Program-made: the position numbers and the translations under genes
From: CAVYBY01 sp963766935
GTDB lineage: Bacteria > Actinomycetota > UBA4738 > HRBIN12
Length of the DNA: 64,000 nt
NCBI GenBank assembly: GCA_963766935.1
Contig: CAVYBY010000003.1
Span: forward strand, 248,001-312,000
Reading direction: 5' to 3'
Notes under the pieces: model-generated
What the model was told of the DNA's origin: nothing
Database searches by the model: none
Seen by the model: only the letters and a program-made list of their open reading frames with translations
Shown here: piece by piece, positions 8,316-16,372 of the stretch
Position numbering within the stretch: the stretch's first letter is position 1
How the letters are laid out: every line of letters starts with the position of its first letter

Positions 8316-8534
8316 TCACTTGTAGCGGTACACGACCCGGCCCCGGTCGAGGTCGTACGGCGAGAGCTCGACGAGGACCTTGTCCCCCGGAAGGATCCGG
8401 ATGTAGTGCATCCGCATCTTCCCAGAGATGTGTGCCAACACCTTGTGCCCGTTCTCGAGCTCGACCCGGAACATGGCGTTCGGCAACGGCTCGATGACCG
8501 TTCCCTCGACCTCGATCGCGTCTTTCTTCGGCAA
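8316..8534 (-). CDS. infA: Translation initiation factor IF-1
   Basis: IF-1 (72 residues, the standard length) binds the 30S A site during initiation. The OB-fold shows IEVEGTVIEPLPNAMFRVEL and the SGKMRMHYIRILPGD loop. It begins a cluster infA-rpmJ-rpsM-rpsK-rpoA-rplQ, and a promoter-like sequence lies about 80 nt upstream. Confidence 0.97.
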   Translation of the reverse strand: MPKKDAIEVEGTVIEPLPNAMFRVELENGHKVLAHISGKMRMHYIRILPGDKVLVELSPYDLDRGRVVYRYK

Positions 8535-8615
8535 ACTCCGGCTGACCTCGTCGAACGGACTGCGCCCCAGCGAACCAGGCAGACCGAACTGTCACACCGG
8601 AGCAGGGACGAAAGA

Positions 8616-8645
8616 AGTATACGGGCAGGTCACCGGGGCCGTCCA
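8616..8645 (-). promoter_or_regulatory. Candidate promoter of the infA-rpmJ-rpsM-rpsK-rpoA operon
   Basis: Minus strand: TGGACG (8645-8640), 18-nt spacer, TATACT (8621-8616), in the 158-nt gap after map. The predicted start is near 8609, giving a leader of about 75 nt before infA. Confidence 0.5.
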
Positions 8646-8692
8646 TGCGGGTCGGGCGCCGGCCGCCGCCTTCCTGGGCCCCCGCAAGCCCT

Positions 8693-9460
8693 TCAGCGGA
8701 CGGCGTCGCGGTCCGTCAGCACCTCGTGGCCGTCCTCGGTCACCGCGACGGTGTGCTCGAAGTGCGCGGACAGCGAGCCGTCGGCCGTGACAACGGTCCA
8801 GCCGTCGTCGAGGACCCGCGTGCGCTCCTGCCCCAGCATCAGCATCGGCTCGAGGGCGATGACGAGGCCAGGCCGGAGATCGGGGCCACGCCCCGGCGAC
8901 CCGAAATTGTTGACGAAGGGGTCCTCGTGGAGGTGCCGTCCGATCCCGTGCCCGCCGTACTCGCGAACGATCCCGAGATGCTCCGCGGAGGCGACGGCCT
9001 CGACGGCGTGGCCGATGTCGGAGAGCCGCGACCCCGGTCTGGCCGCGGCGATCGCGGCGTCAAGAGCGCGCTCGGTCGTCCGGACGAGCCGCTCCGCCTC
9101 CTCGGAAGGAGCCCTCCCGCCGACGAACACGGTCACGGCCGAGTCCGCATGAAACCCCTCCCAGACGGCGCCGAAGTCGAGCGAGAGCACGTCGCCCTGT
9201 TTCAGCATCCTCGTCCGTGAGGGGATGCCGTGAACGATCTCCGCTCCGATCGAGGCGCAGATCGTGGCCGGGAAGCCCCGGTACCCCTTGAACGAGGGAG
9301 TCGCGCCCGCGCCACGGACGTACTCCTCGGCGATCGCGTCCAGGTCGGCCGTGCTGCGGCCCGGCTCGACCGCGTCGAGCACCGTCAGCACCGTGCCGGC
9401 GACGATGCGGCCGGCCTGCCGCATCCGCTCCAGCTCGTCTGCGGACTTGCGAATGATCAC
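8693..9460 (-). CDS. map: Methionine aminopeptidase, type I
   Basis: This 255-residue enzyme removes the N-terminal Met from new proteins. The five metal ligands of the pita-bread fold are visible: two Asp in SLDFGAVWEGFHADSAV, His in GGHGIGRHLHEDP, and Glu in LEPML and FEHTVAV. It has no N-terminal zinc-finger or SH3 extension. The GTG at 9460 overlaps the adk stop codon by four bases (GTGA), so map is coupled to adk. The frame remains open upstream over adk, but that part is non-coding. Confidence 0.97.
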   Translation of the reverse strand: MIIRKSADELERMRQAGRIVAGTVLTVLDAVEPGRSTADLDAIAEEYVRGAGATPSFKGYRGFPATICASIGAEIVHGIPSRTRMLKQGDVLSLDFGAVWEGFHADSAVTVFVGGRAPSEEAERLVRTTERALDAAIAAARPGSRLSDIGHAVEAVASAEHLGIVREYGGHGIGRHLHEDPFVNNFGSPGRGPDLRPGLVIALEPMLMLGQERTRVLDDGWTVVTADGSLSAHFEHTVAVTEDGHEVLTDRDAVR

Positions 9461-10110
9461 GAGTCGAGCCCGGTCATGGTCCGCTCCGTCCGCTCGGCCA
9501 CGACATCGACGGGCGCCTCGGCGTCGATCTCGCGAAGCAGACCACGCTCGGCGTAGAACTGCTCCAGCGGCGCGGTCTGGTCGCGATAGAGCGCGAGCCT
9601 GCGGAGCACGGTCAGCTCGTCGTCGTCGGAGCGCCGCTCGAGCTCGGCTCCCTCGACGTCGCACACCATGTCCACGGCCGGCGGAGAGAACTCCGTGTGG
9701 TAGATCCGCTTGCAGACCGGACACGTCAGCCGGCCCGAGATCCGCCGCAGCGCCATGCCGTCGCTGATCACGAACTGCAGCACCGCGGTCAGCGGCGTGT
9801 CGGCCTCGGCGAGCGCCGAATCGAGGGCGCGCGCCTGGGGCACCGTTCTCGGGAAGCCGTCGAGGATGAATCCCTTCTCGGCGTCCGGCTCGCCCAGCCG
9901 GTCCATCACCATTCGGACGACCACGTCGTCTGGGACGAACTCGCCCCGGTCCATGTACGCCCTCGCCTGGAGTCCGAGCGCCGTGCCCACTTCGACGTAC
10001 TCACGAAGGATGTCGCCGGTCGAGATCCGCGGAATGGAAAAGCGGTCCGCGAGCTCGACGGCCTGCGTGCCCTTTCCGGCACCGGGAAGACCGAGCAGAA
10101 CCAGTCGCAC
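9457..10110 (-). CDS. adk: Adenylate kinase
   Basis: Adk (217 residues) balances AMP, ADP and ATP. The P-loop GLPGAGKGTQ is at residues 7-16. It is the long form, whose LID domain has CPVC and then CDVEG, i.e. three Cys plus an Asp that could complete a zinc site. The order secY-adk-map is the usual end of the spc operon. Confidence 0.97.
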   Translation of the reverse strand: MRLVLLGLPGAGKGTQAVELADRFSIPRISTGDILREYVEVGTALGLQARAYMDRGEFVPDDVVVRMVMDRLGEPDAEKGFILDGFPRTVPQARALDSALAEADTPLTAVLQFVISDGMALRRISGRLTCPVCKRIYHTEFSPPAVDMVCDVEGAELERRSDDDELTVLRRLALYRDQTAPLEQFYAERGLLREIDAEAPVDVVAERTERTMTGLDS

Positions 10111-10126
10111 GGCAGGCTCCCCCGAC

Positions 10127-11392
10127 CTACTTGAGGAAGCCCTCGTAGTGACGCATGAGGAGCTGCGACTCGATCTGCTTCATCGTCTCCAGGGCGACAC
10201 CCACCGCGATGAGGATCGAGGTCCCACCAAACGGGAACTGCTGGAAGTTCCAGACCGCGAGCACCACGGTCGGGATGATCGCCACCGCGGCAAGGAAGAT
10301 CGAACCGGGAAGCGTGATCCGCACCAGGATGTCGTTGAGGTAGGTGGCCGTGGGAGGTCCCGGCCGGATCCCGGGGATAAAGCCGCCCTGTTTCCGCAGG
10401 TTGTCGGCCTGTTTGTACGGGTCGAACTGGATGGCCGTGTAGAAGTACGCGAAGAAGATGACCAGCAACCCCAGGATGAGCATGTACACGGGACTCTTCT
10501 GGTTGTTCACGTAGTTGTTGACGAACGTCGAGAACCACGTCGCGTGGTAGACGCTCGAGATCAGGCCGGGGAACGACAGCATCGACGCGGCGAAGATGAT
10601 CGGGATGACGCCGGCCTGGTTCACTTTCAGCGGCAGGTACGTGCTGGTACCGCCCATCATTCGCCGCCCGACGATCCGTTTGGCGAACTGCACCGGGATC
10701 CGTCGCTGACCCTGATCCATGAACACGACCGAGACGATGATCCCCATGCCGATGGCGAGCACCACGATGAACTTGCCGATGCCGCCCTGCTGCAAGACGT
10801 TCCCACCCTGCGAGGGAATGCGCGAGATCACCGAGGTGAAGATCAGGATCGACATGCCGTTGCCGACCCCGCGCTGGGTGATCAGCTCGCCGAGCCACAT
10901 GATGAACGCCGTTCCTGCCGTGAGGATCAGCACGATGAGCGCGATGTGCGGGGCGGTGAACGTCCCCGCGGGGAAGACCTGGTACTGGCTGTTGAAGAGG
11001 AAGACGAGCCCGGTCGACTGCAGGAGCGCCAGGACGACCGTCACGTAGCGGGTCCACTGGGTGATCTTCTTGATCCCGGCCTCACCCTGGTCCTGGTACT
11101 GCTGCAGCTTCGGGATCACGACGGTCAGGAGCTGCATGATGATCGAGCTCGTGATGTACGGCATGATCCCCAGCGCGAACACCGCCAGGTTGCTGAGGCC
11201 GCCTCCCGAGAACAGGTCGATGAACGAGAGGAACCCCTGCTGGTTCGCGATCGCCTGCTTCAGCTTGCCGATGTCGACGATCGGCACCGGAACGTAGGAA
11301 CCGAACCGGTACAGGGCGATGACGAACAGCGTGAACAGAATCTTGGCGCGGAGATCGGGAACCCGGAACGAGTTGAGGAAGGCTTTGAGCAC
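10127..11392 (-). CDS. secY: Protein translocase subunit SecY
   Basis: SecY (421 residues) is the channel of the Sec translocon in the cytoplasmic membrane. About ten membrane segments can be seen, with the family signatures GIMPYITSSIIMQLL and WLGELITQRGVGNGMS. It starts seven bases after the rplO stop. Its partner secE is at 43.5 kb in the same window; secG is not present. Confidence 0.97.
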   Translation of the reverse strand: MLKAFLNSFRVPDLRAKILFTLFVIALYRFGSYVPVPIVDIGKLKQAIANQQGFLSFIDLFSGGGLSNLAVFALGIMPYITSSIIMQLLTVVIPKLQQYQDQGEAGIKKITQWTRYVTVVLALLQSTGLVFLFNSQYQVFPAGTFTAPHIALIVLILTAGTAFIMWLGELITQRGVGNGMSILIFTSVISRIPSQGGNVLQQGGIGKFIVVLAIGMGIIVSVVFMDQGQRRIPVQFAKRIVGRRMMGGTSTYLPLKVNQAGVIPIIFAASMLSFPGLISSVYHATWFSTFVNNYVNNQKSPVYMLILGLLVIFFAYFYTAIQFDPYKQADNLRKQGGFIPGIRPGPPTATYLNDILVRITLPGSIFLAAVAIIPTVVLAVWNFQQFPFGGTSILIAVGVALETMKQIESQLLMRHYEGFLK

Positions 11393-11398
11393 GCCGGA

Positions 11399-11845
11399 TC
11401 AGGTCCCCGAGCGCTCGACGACCTCGGCGGTGCCCCCGGCCGCCTCGATCTTGGCCTTGGCCGCGGCCGAGAACGCGTGCGCCCGCACCGTGAGCGCCTT
11501 GTCCAGCGTGCCGCGGGCGAGCACCTTCACACGCACTCCCTTGCGGGCCAGACCGTGCGCGTACAGCGCGTCCGGCGTGACCTCCGCGTCGAAGTACTTC
11601 GCCAGCAGCTCGACGTTGACCGGCGCGAACGCCTCCCGGTTGGGGTTCTGGAATCCCTTGAGCTTCGGAACCCGGCGCTGCAGCGGCATCTGACCGCCCT
11701 CGAAGTAGGCGGGCACGGTCTTGCGCGCGCCGGTTCCCTTCGTGCCGCGGCCGGCGGTCTTGCCACGAGCACCAGCACGGCCGCGTCCGACGCGCGTCCG
11801 CTCGGTCTTTGCTCCCTCGGCGGGACGGAGGTGATGGAGCTTCAC
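11399..11845 (-). CDS. rplO: 50S ribosomal protein L15
   Basis: L15 (148 residues) is a late assembly protein of the 50S subunit. It starts MKLHHLRPAEGAKTERTRVG and has the Gly/Arg-rich RGRAGARGKTAGRGTKG segment typical of the family. It lies between rpmD and secY, with a one-base gap to rpmD. Confidence 0.97.
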   Translation of the reverse strand: MKLHHLRPAEGAKTERTRVGRGRAGARGKTAGRGTKGTGARKTVPAYFEGGQMPLQRRVPKLKGFQNPNREAFAPVNVELLAKYFDAEVTPDALYAHGLARKGVRVKVLARGTLDKALTVRAHAFSAAAKAKIEAAGGTAEVVERSGT

Positions 11846-11846
11846 T

Positions 11847-12029
11847 TCACTCGACCTCCTCGACGTCCACGAGATGGTGGACCTTGGCGATCATGCCACG
11901 GATGTCCGGCCGGTCTTCCTTCACGACGGAGTCGCGGATCCGGTGCAGCCCGAGCGCGCGAACCGTCGCCTTCTGGTCCCGCGGCCGGTCGATCGTGCTG
12001 CGGGTCTGGGTGACCTTAAGCCTGGTCAC
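11847..12029 (-). CDS. rpmD: 50S ribosomal protein L30
   Basis: L30 (60 residues) shows LKVTQTRSTIDRPRDQKATV and ALGLHRIRDSVV, typical of the bacterial short form. Its start at 12029 lies inside the 3' end of rpsE, a 14-base overlap and longer than the usual 1-4 bases in this operon. The start codon is an ATG. Confidence 0.95.
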   Translation of the reverse strand: MTRLKVTQTRSTIDRPRDQKATVRALGLHRIRDSVVKEDRPDIRGMIAKVHHLVDVEEVE

Positions 12030-12615
12030 CGTACACCTCCTGCATCGCTTCGGCCCTGGCCGTGTTGATCCGCTCTTCGGCGGCCAAGACGGCGTCGACC
12101 ATCGGCTTCGGGGCCACGTCGTGGACCTCGAGCCCCCGAAGGGCGGCCACCTCGCGCGGCTTGCGGAGCGACTTCAAACCCGCGACGGCCGCCTTGACGA
12201 TGTTGATCTGGTTCGAGGAGCCCATCGACTTGGACAGGATGTCCTTGATCCCGGCGCACTCGACCAGCGCCCGAACGGCACCCCCGGCGATGACGCCGGT
12301 TCCCGGCGCCGCCGGCTTGAGCAGGACCTTGCCGGCCCCCGCCTCGCCCATCACCATGTGCGGGATCGTCGTTCCCATCATGGCGACCTCGAACATCTTG
12401 CGCCGGGCTTCCTCGACGCCCTTAGCGATCGCCGACGGGACCTCCTTGGCCTTGCCGTAGCCGACGCCGACCCGTCCGGCGCCGTCGCCCACGACGACGA
12501 GCGCGGTGAACGAGAACCGGCGTCCGCCCTTTACGACCTTGGCGACCCGGTTGATCGTGATCACCCGTTCTTCGTATGGGCTCTTCTCGTCGCTTCGTGC
12601 GTCGTAGCGCCGCAT
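12016..12615 (-). CDS. rpsE: 30S ribosomal protein S5
   Basis: S5 (199 residues) lies near the mRNA entry and affects decoding fidelity. The family core is clear: FSFTALVVVGDGAGRVGVGYGKAKEVPSAI, followed by the loop GTGVIAGGAVRALVE. It touches rplR (one shared base) and overlaps rpmD. The length is slightly above the 160-170 of E. coli, as is common in high-GC Gram-positives. Confidence 0.96.
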   Translation of the reverse strand: MRRYDARSDEKSPYEERVITINRVAKVVKGGRRFSFTALVVVGDGAGRVGVGYGKAKEVPSAIAKGVEEARRKMFEVAMMGTTIPHMVMGEAGAGKVLLKPAAPGTGVIAGGAVRALVECAGIKDILSKSMGSSNQINIVKAAVAGLKSLRKPREVAALRGLEVHDVAPKPMVDAVLAAEERINTARAEAMQEVYGDQA

Positions 12616-12965
12616 CAGATCCGCAGTCCTCCCTCACGCGCTCCGTCGGCGATCGCGGCCACGCGGCCGTGATATCGGCGCCCGCCGCGATCGAATACCG
12701 CTCGCTCGACGCCGCGCTCCTTCGCGCGGCCGGCGATGAGCGCCCCTACCAGCTTCGCCCGGTCGGTCTTCGTGGAGGCGGTGACCTCCGCGTCGGAGGC
12801 CTGCGCGATGGTCGCGGCCTTCGTGTCGTCGATCAGCTGGACATAGATGTGCCGGTTCGAACGGAACACGGCCAGGCGAGGCCGCTCCGCGCTTCCGGAG
12901 ATCTTCTTGCGGACCCGGCCGTGACGCCGGACCCGGGCCGCGCGCTTGCGCTCGCCATCCATCAC
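12615..12965 (-). CDS. rplR: 50S ribosomal protein L18
   Basis: L18 (116 residues) binds 5S rRNA in the central protuberance together with L5. It shows RPRLAVFRSNRHIYVQLIDD and the C-terminal DRGGRRYHGRVAAIADGARE. The ATG overlaps the rplF stop by four bases. Confidence 0.96.
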   Translation of the reverse strand: MMDGERKRAARVRRHGRVRKKISGSAERPRLAVFRSNRHIYVQLIDDTKAATIAQASDAEVTASTKTDRAKLVGALIAGRAKERGVERAVFDRGGRRYHGRVAAIADGAREGGLRI

Positions 12966-13513
12966 GCCGCTCCGCTCTTCGCTGCCTTGCCGGCCTTCTT
13001 GCGCACGTACTCGCCCTCGTACCGGATGCCCTTGCCCTTGTAGGGCTCGGGCTTGCGGATTTTGCGGATCGTCGCGGCAAGCTCGCCGACCTGCTGCTTG
13101 TCGTTTCCCCGCACGACGATGGTGGTCGGCGTCGGGACCTCGAACTCGATGCCCTCGGGCCGGGAGACCGTCACCGGATGCGAGAAGCCCACCTGCAGCT
13201 CCATGTCGGAGTCGCGCATGGCGGCGCGGTATCCGACACCCACGATCTGCAGGCGCTTCTCGTACCCGTTCGTGACGCCCTCCACCATGTTGGCCACCAG
13301 GGAGCGCGTCAGCCCGTGAAGCCCGCGATGGAATCCCTCGTCGTCGGGCCGCTCCACCCGAACGACGCCGTCTTCCACCACGATGCGCATGTCGGCGTGC
13401 ATCACTTGTGTGAGCGATCCGCGCGGACCCTTCACCGTCACGACGTTGCCGTCGCCGATGGTCACGTCGACCCCAGCCGGGATCTCGATTGGCTGCCGTC
13501 CGATTCGACTCAT
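12962..13513 (-). CDS. rplF: 50S ribosomal protein L6
   Basis: L6 (183 residues) lies at the base of the L7/L12 stalk near the factor-binding site. It starts MSRIGRQPIEIPAGV and ends with the family signature PEPYKGKGIRYEGE followed by a short basic tail. The length is normal. It lies between rpsH and rplR. Confidence 0.97.
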   Translation of the reverse strand: MSRIGRQPIEIPAGVDVTIGDGNVVTVKGPRGSLTQVMHADMRIVVEDGVVRVERPDDEGFHRGLHGLTRSLVANMVEGVTNGYEKRLQIVGVGYRAAMRDSDMELQVGFSHPVTVSRPEGIEFEVPTPTTIVVRGNDKQQVGELAATIRKIRKPEPYKGKGIRYEGEYVRKKAGKAAKSGAA

Positions 13514-13520
13514 CCTGTGG

Positions 13521-13940
13521 TCACCACACGTAGGCGAGGACTTCCCCGCCGATTCCCTTGCGGGACGCGTTCTTGTCCGACATCACGCCATGCGAAGTCG
13601 ACACGATCGCGACGCCCAGCCCGCCGAGCACACGCGGCAGATCGCTCCGTCCACGGTAGATGCGGCGTCCCGGTGTCGAGATCCGCTTCAGACCGGTGAT
13701 CGTGCGCTGCCGCTTCGGCCCGTACTTCAGCCGGATCCGGAATGCGCGGTGCGTCCCCTCGCCCTCCTCGGCGAACCCGCCGATGTAGCCCTCCGCCTCC
13801 AGGATCGACAGGACCGCGCGGGCGAGCTTCGACACCGGCGCGATCAACTCGTCCTTGTAGGCCAGGTTGGCATTGCGGATCCGCGTCAGCAGATCCGCGA
13901 TCGGGTCCGAGATATTGGTCGAGAAGGTCGCCGTCACCAT
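13521..13940 (-). CDS. rpsH: 30S ribosomal protein S8
   Basis: S8 (139 residues with the ATG at 13940) binds the 16S central domain. The start region reads SDPIADLLTRIRNAN and the C-terminus STSHGVMSDKNASRKGIGG, both diagnostic. The frame stays open upstream over the S14 gene, but the S8 homology begins at this ATG, which overlaps the rpsZ stop by seven bases. Confidence 0.95.
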   Translation of the reverse strand: MVTATFSTNISDPIADLLTRIRNANLAYKDELIAPVSKLARAVLSILEAEGYIGGFAEEGEGTHRAFRIRLKYGPKRQRTITGLKRISTPGRRIYRGRSDLPRVLGGLGVAIVSTSHGVMSDKNASRKGIGGEVLAYVW

Positions 13941-14119
13941 GAGGCTTTCGTCACCCCCGGCAACTCGCCGGCGTGGGCCAGCTCGCGGAAGCAGATCCGG
14001 CAGAGCATGAACCGCTTGAACACGGCGCGAGCACGCCCGCACCGCCCGCAGCGCGTGTACGCGCGGACCCGGAACTTGGGCTTGCCCCGCTGTTTGTTGA
14101 CCAGTGCCGTCTTTGCCAT
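13934..14119 (-). CDS. rpsZ: 30S ribosomal protein S14, zinc type (type Z)
   Basis: This 61-residue S14 carries two CxxC pairs (CGRC and CRIC), the zinc-binding form. It starts MAKTALVNKQRGKPKFRVRA. S14 joins the 30S head late in assembly. It lies in the conserved place between rplE and rpsH. A zinc-free S14 copy is not present in this window. Confidence 0.96.
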   Translation of the reverse strand: MAKTALVNKQRGKPKFRVRAYTRCGRCGRARAVFKRFMLCRICFRELAHAGELPGVTKASW

Positions 14120-14147
14120 CGTCGCTCGCTCCTAAAGGGAATCCAGC

Positions 14148-14723
14148 CTACGAGGACTCTGCGCCGACGGGCTGACCCGCGAACGGGAACCCGAGCGCGG
14201 CCAGGAACGACCGTCCCTCGTCGTCGGTCGTGGCGGTCGTCACGATCGTGATGTCCATGCCGCGTACGTTCAGGATCTTGTCGTAGTCGACTTCGGGAAA
14301 GATGAGCTGCTCCGTCACACCCAGCGTGTAGTCGCCGTGGCCGTCGAACGACTTCGGGTTGAGGCCACGAAAGTCCCGGATCCGTGGCAGCGCAAGGGTG
14401 ACCAGGCGGTCGACGAACTCCCACATGCGATCGCCCCGAAGAGTGACCTTGGCGCCGATCGACATGCCCTCCCGCAGCTTGAACCCGGCGATCGACTTGC
14501 GAGCCTTCGTCACGACGGGCCGCTGCCCCGTGATGACGGCCAGGTCTTCGAGTGCGCCGTCGAGCTGCCGGGCGTCGCGAACCGCCTCGCCGACGCCCAT
14601 GTTGACGACGACCTTCTCGAGCCTCGGCACCTGCATGCGGTTGCCAAGGCCGAGCTCGGACATCAGCTTCGGCACGATCTCCTCGCGGTACCGCTGCTTG
14701 AGCCGGGGCGTGTAGTCGGCCAC
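14148..14723 (-). CDS. rplE: 50S ribosomal protein L5
   Basis: L5 (191 residues) binds 5S rRNA and contacts the P-site tRNA. Family segments include VPRLEKVVVNMGVGEAVRD, GAKVTLRGDRMWEF and FRGLNPKSFDGHGDYTLG. The GTG start at 14723 directly follows the TAG of rplX with no gap. Confidence 0.97.
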   Translation of the reverse strand: MADYTPRLKQRYREEIVPKLMSELGLGNRMQVPRLEKVVVNMGVGEAVRDARQLDGALEDLAVITGQRPVVTKARKSIAGFKLREGMSIGAKVTLRGDRMWEFVDRLVTLALPRIRDFRGLNPKSFDGHGDYTLGVTEQLIFPEVDYDKILNVRGMDITIVTTATTDDEGRSFLAALGFPFAGQPVGAESS

Positions 14724-15056
14724 CTAGATCTCCGCCTTGCATGAACGGCAGATGCGGACACGGTGGCCGTCCTCGTCCGTCCCGTGTCCGACCCGCGTCG
14801 GCCGCCCGCACGCGCCACAGACCAGCTGGATGTTGGAGATGTCGACCGACATTTCGACGTCGATGATGCCGCCTTGCTGCATTGCGCCGGTCCGGCCGCT
14901 GCTTCGCGTGCTCTGGTGCTTCTTCGCCATCGCCACGCCGTCCACCATGACCCGGCGACGCTTGGGGAAGACGCGCACCACCCGGCCTTCACGGCCCTTG
15001 TCCTTGCCCGCGATCACGCGGACCATGTCGTCTTTCCTGATGTCGAGGCCGGGCAC
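14724..15056 (-). CDS. rplX: 50S ribosomal protein L24
   Basis: L24 (110 residues) starts 50S assembly and lies at the exit-tunnel rim. The KOW motif is at the N-terminus: MVRVIAGKDKGREGRVVRVF. Its C-terminal part contains a CGAC...CRSC zinc-ribbon-like pair, as in many Gram-positive L24 proteins. It ends flush against rplE and lies two bases after rplN. Confidence 0.96.
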   Translation of the reverse strand: MPGLDIRKDDMVRVIAGKDKGREGRVVRVFPKRRRVMVDGVAMAKKHQSTRSSGRTGAMQQGGIIDVEMSVDISNIQLVCGACGRPTRVGHGTDEDGHRVRICRSCKAEI

Positions 15057-15058
15057 GG

Positions 15059-15427
15059 CTACAACACCTCCGGAGCGAGCGAGATGATCTTCATGAACCG
15101 CTTCTCACGGAGCTCACGGGCCACCGGGCCGAAGATGCGGGTGCCCCGCGGATTGCGCTGGTCGTTGATGAGCACGACCGCGTTGTCGTCGAAGCGGATG
15201 TAGGAACCGTCGGGCCGGCGCCGCTCCTTCGCGGTCCGAACGACGACGGCGCGCACGACGTCGCCCTTCTTGACGGCGCCGCCGGGGAGGGCATTCTTGA
15301 CCGTCCCCACGATGACGTCCCCGATGCTCGCGTAGCGCCGCCCCGACCCGCCGAGGACGCGGATGCACAGGACCTCTTTGGCTCCCGTGTTGTCCGCGAC
15401 CGTGCAACGGCTCTCCTGCTGGATCAC
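15059..15427 (-). CDS. rplN: 50S ribosomal protein L14
   Basis: L14 (122 residues, the standard length) lies at the subunit interface. It begins MIQQESRCTVADNTGAKEV and shows GSYIRFDDNAVVLIND and GTRIFGPVARELRE. The start overlaps the rpsQ stop by four bases. Confidence 0.98.
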   Translation of the reverse strand: MIQQESRCTVADNTGAKEVLCIRVLGGSGRRYASIGDVIVGTVKNALPGGAVKKGDVVRAVVVRTAKERRRPDGSYIRFDDNAVVLINDQRNPRGTRIFGPVARELREKRFMKIISLAPEVL

Positions 15428-15699
15428 TTGGCACGCTCCAGCACTTCGACGACGCGCCAGCGCTTGGTCTTCGACATGGGCCGGGTCTCCATCACGCGGA
15501 CCGTGTCCCCGACGTGCGCGTCGTTCGTCTCGTCGTGGGCGATGAGCTTCGTCGAGCGGCGGACCGTCTTGTCGTAGAGCGGGTGACGAAACTGCCGGTC
15601 GATCCGGATCACGACGGTCTTGTCCATTCCGTCCGAGACGACGACGCCGGTGCGAAGCTTGCGCCGGCCGCGTGCGACCTCGGTGATGTCGCCGGTCAT
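15424..15699 (-). CDS. rpsQ: 30S ribosomal protein S17
   Basis: S17 (91 residues) is a primary 16S-binding protein with an OB fold. The signature is GVVVSDGMDKTVVIRIDRQF, followed by HVGDTVRVMETRPMSKTKRW. Its ATG overlaps the rpmC stop by four bases. Confidence 0.97.
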   Translation of the reverse strand: MTGDITEVARGRRKLRTGVVVSDGMDKTVVIRIDRQFRHPLYDKTVRRSTKLIAHDETNDAHVGDTVRVMETRPMSKTKRWRVVEVLERAK

Positions 15700-15950
15700 G
15701 GCGTCTCCTTCGTCTCGGCCAACGTCTCTTCCTTCATCTCGGCGTCGAGCTCGCGCTCGATCTCGCGCTCCCGCAAGATGGTGGCGAACCGCGCAACGTC
15801 GTGGCGGACCTCCTTCACGCGGGTGGGGTTGTCGAGCTGGCCCGTGGCGAGCTGGAACCGGAGGTTGAACAGCTCCTCCTTGCCCGAATCGATACGAGCG
15901 AGAAGCTCGTCGTCGGAGAGCTCCCGAAGCTCGTCGGCCTTGCTCGGCAT
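15696..15950 (-). CDS. rpmC: 50S ribosomal protein L29
   Basis: L29 (84 residues) lies at the tunnel exit. It shows ELRELSDDELLARIDSGKEE and LFNLRFQLATGQLDNPTR. About 15 acidic residues extend it beyond the usual 65-70. The ATG at 15950 is the family start. The reading frame is open further upstream across rplP and into rpsC because rpsC has lost its stop frame, but L29 itself begins here. Confidence 0.94.
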   Translation of the reverse strand: MPSKADELRELSDDELLARIDSGKEELFNLRFQLATGQLDNPTRVKEVRHDVARFATILREREIERELDAEMKEETLAETKETP

Positions 15951-15958
15951 CCCTTCCC

Positions 15959-16372
15959 TCACTCCCCTACCCGGGTGATGAACTTCGTCTTGATCGGAAG
16001 CTTGTGCTGCGCGCGGCTCATGGCCTCGCGCGCGAGCGTCTCCGGCACGCCGGCGAGCTCGAACATCACGCGGCCGGGCTTGACCACGGCAACCCACCCT
16101 TCGGGGTTGCCCTTGCCCGAGCCCATGCGCGTCTCCGCCGGCTTCTTGGTGACCGGCTTGTCCGGAAAGATCGTGATCCAGACCTTCCCGCCGCGGCGGA
16201 TGTGGCGCGTGATGGCAACGCGCGCCGACTCGATCTGGCGGTTGGTGATCCATGCCGGCTCGAGCGCCACGATGGCGAAGTCGCCGTACTGGATCTCGGT
16301 GTGACCCTTGGCGCGCCCGCGCCTGCGTCCACGATGCACCTTGCGCCACTTGACTTTCTTCGGGGCGAGCAT
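15959..16372 (-). CDS. rplP: 50S ribosomal protein L16
   Basis: L16 (137 residues) is needed for A-site tRNA positioning in the large subunit. Family segments are LAPKKVKWRKVHRGRRRG and EPAWITNRQIESARVAITR, with GSGKGNPEGWVAVVKPGRVM. The ATG at 16372 shares one base with the TGA that would end the intact rpsC frame (TGATG), which supports the annotated end of rpsC. Confidence 0.97.
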   Translation of the reverse strand: MLAPKKVKWRKVHRGRRRGRAKGHTEIQYGDFAIVALEPAWITNRQIESARVAITRHIRRGGKVWITIFPDKPVTKKPAETRMGSGKGNPEGWVAVVKPGRVMFELAGVPETLAREAMSRAQHKLPIKTKFITRVGE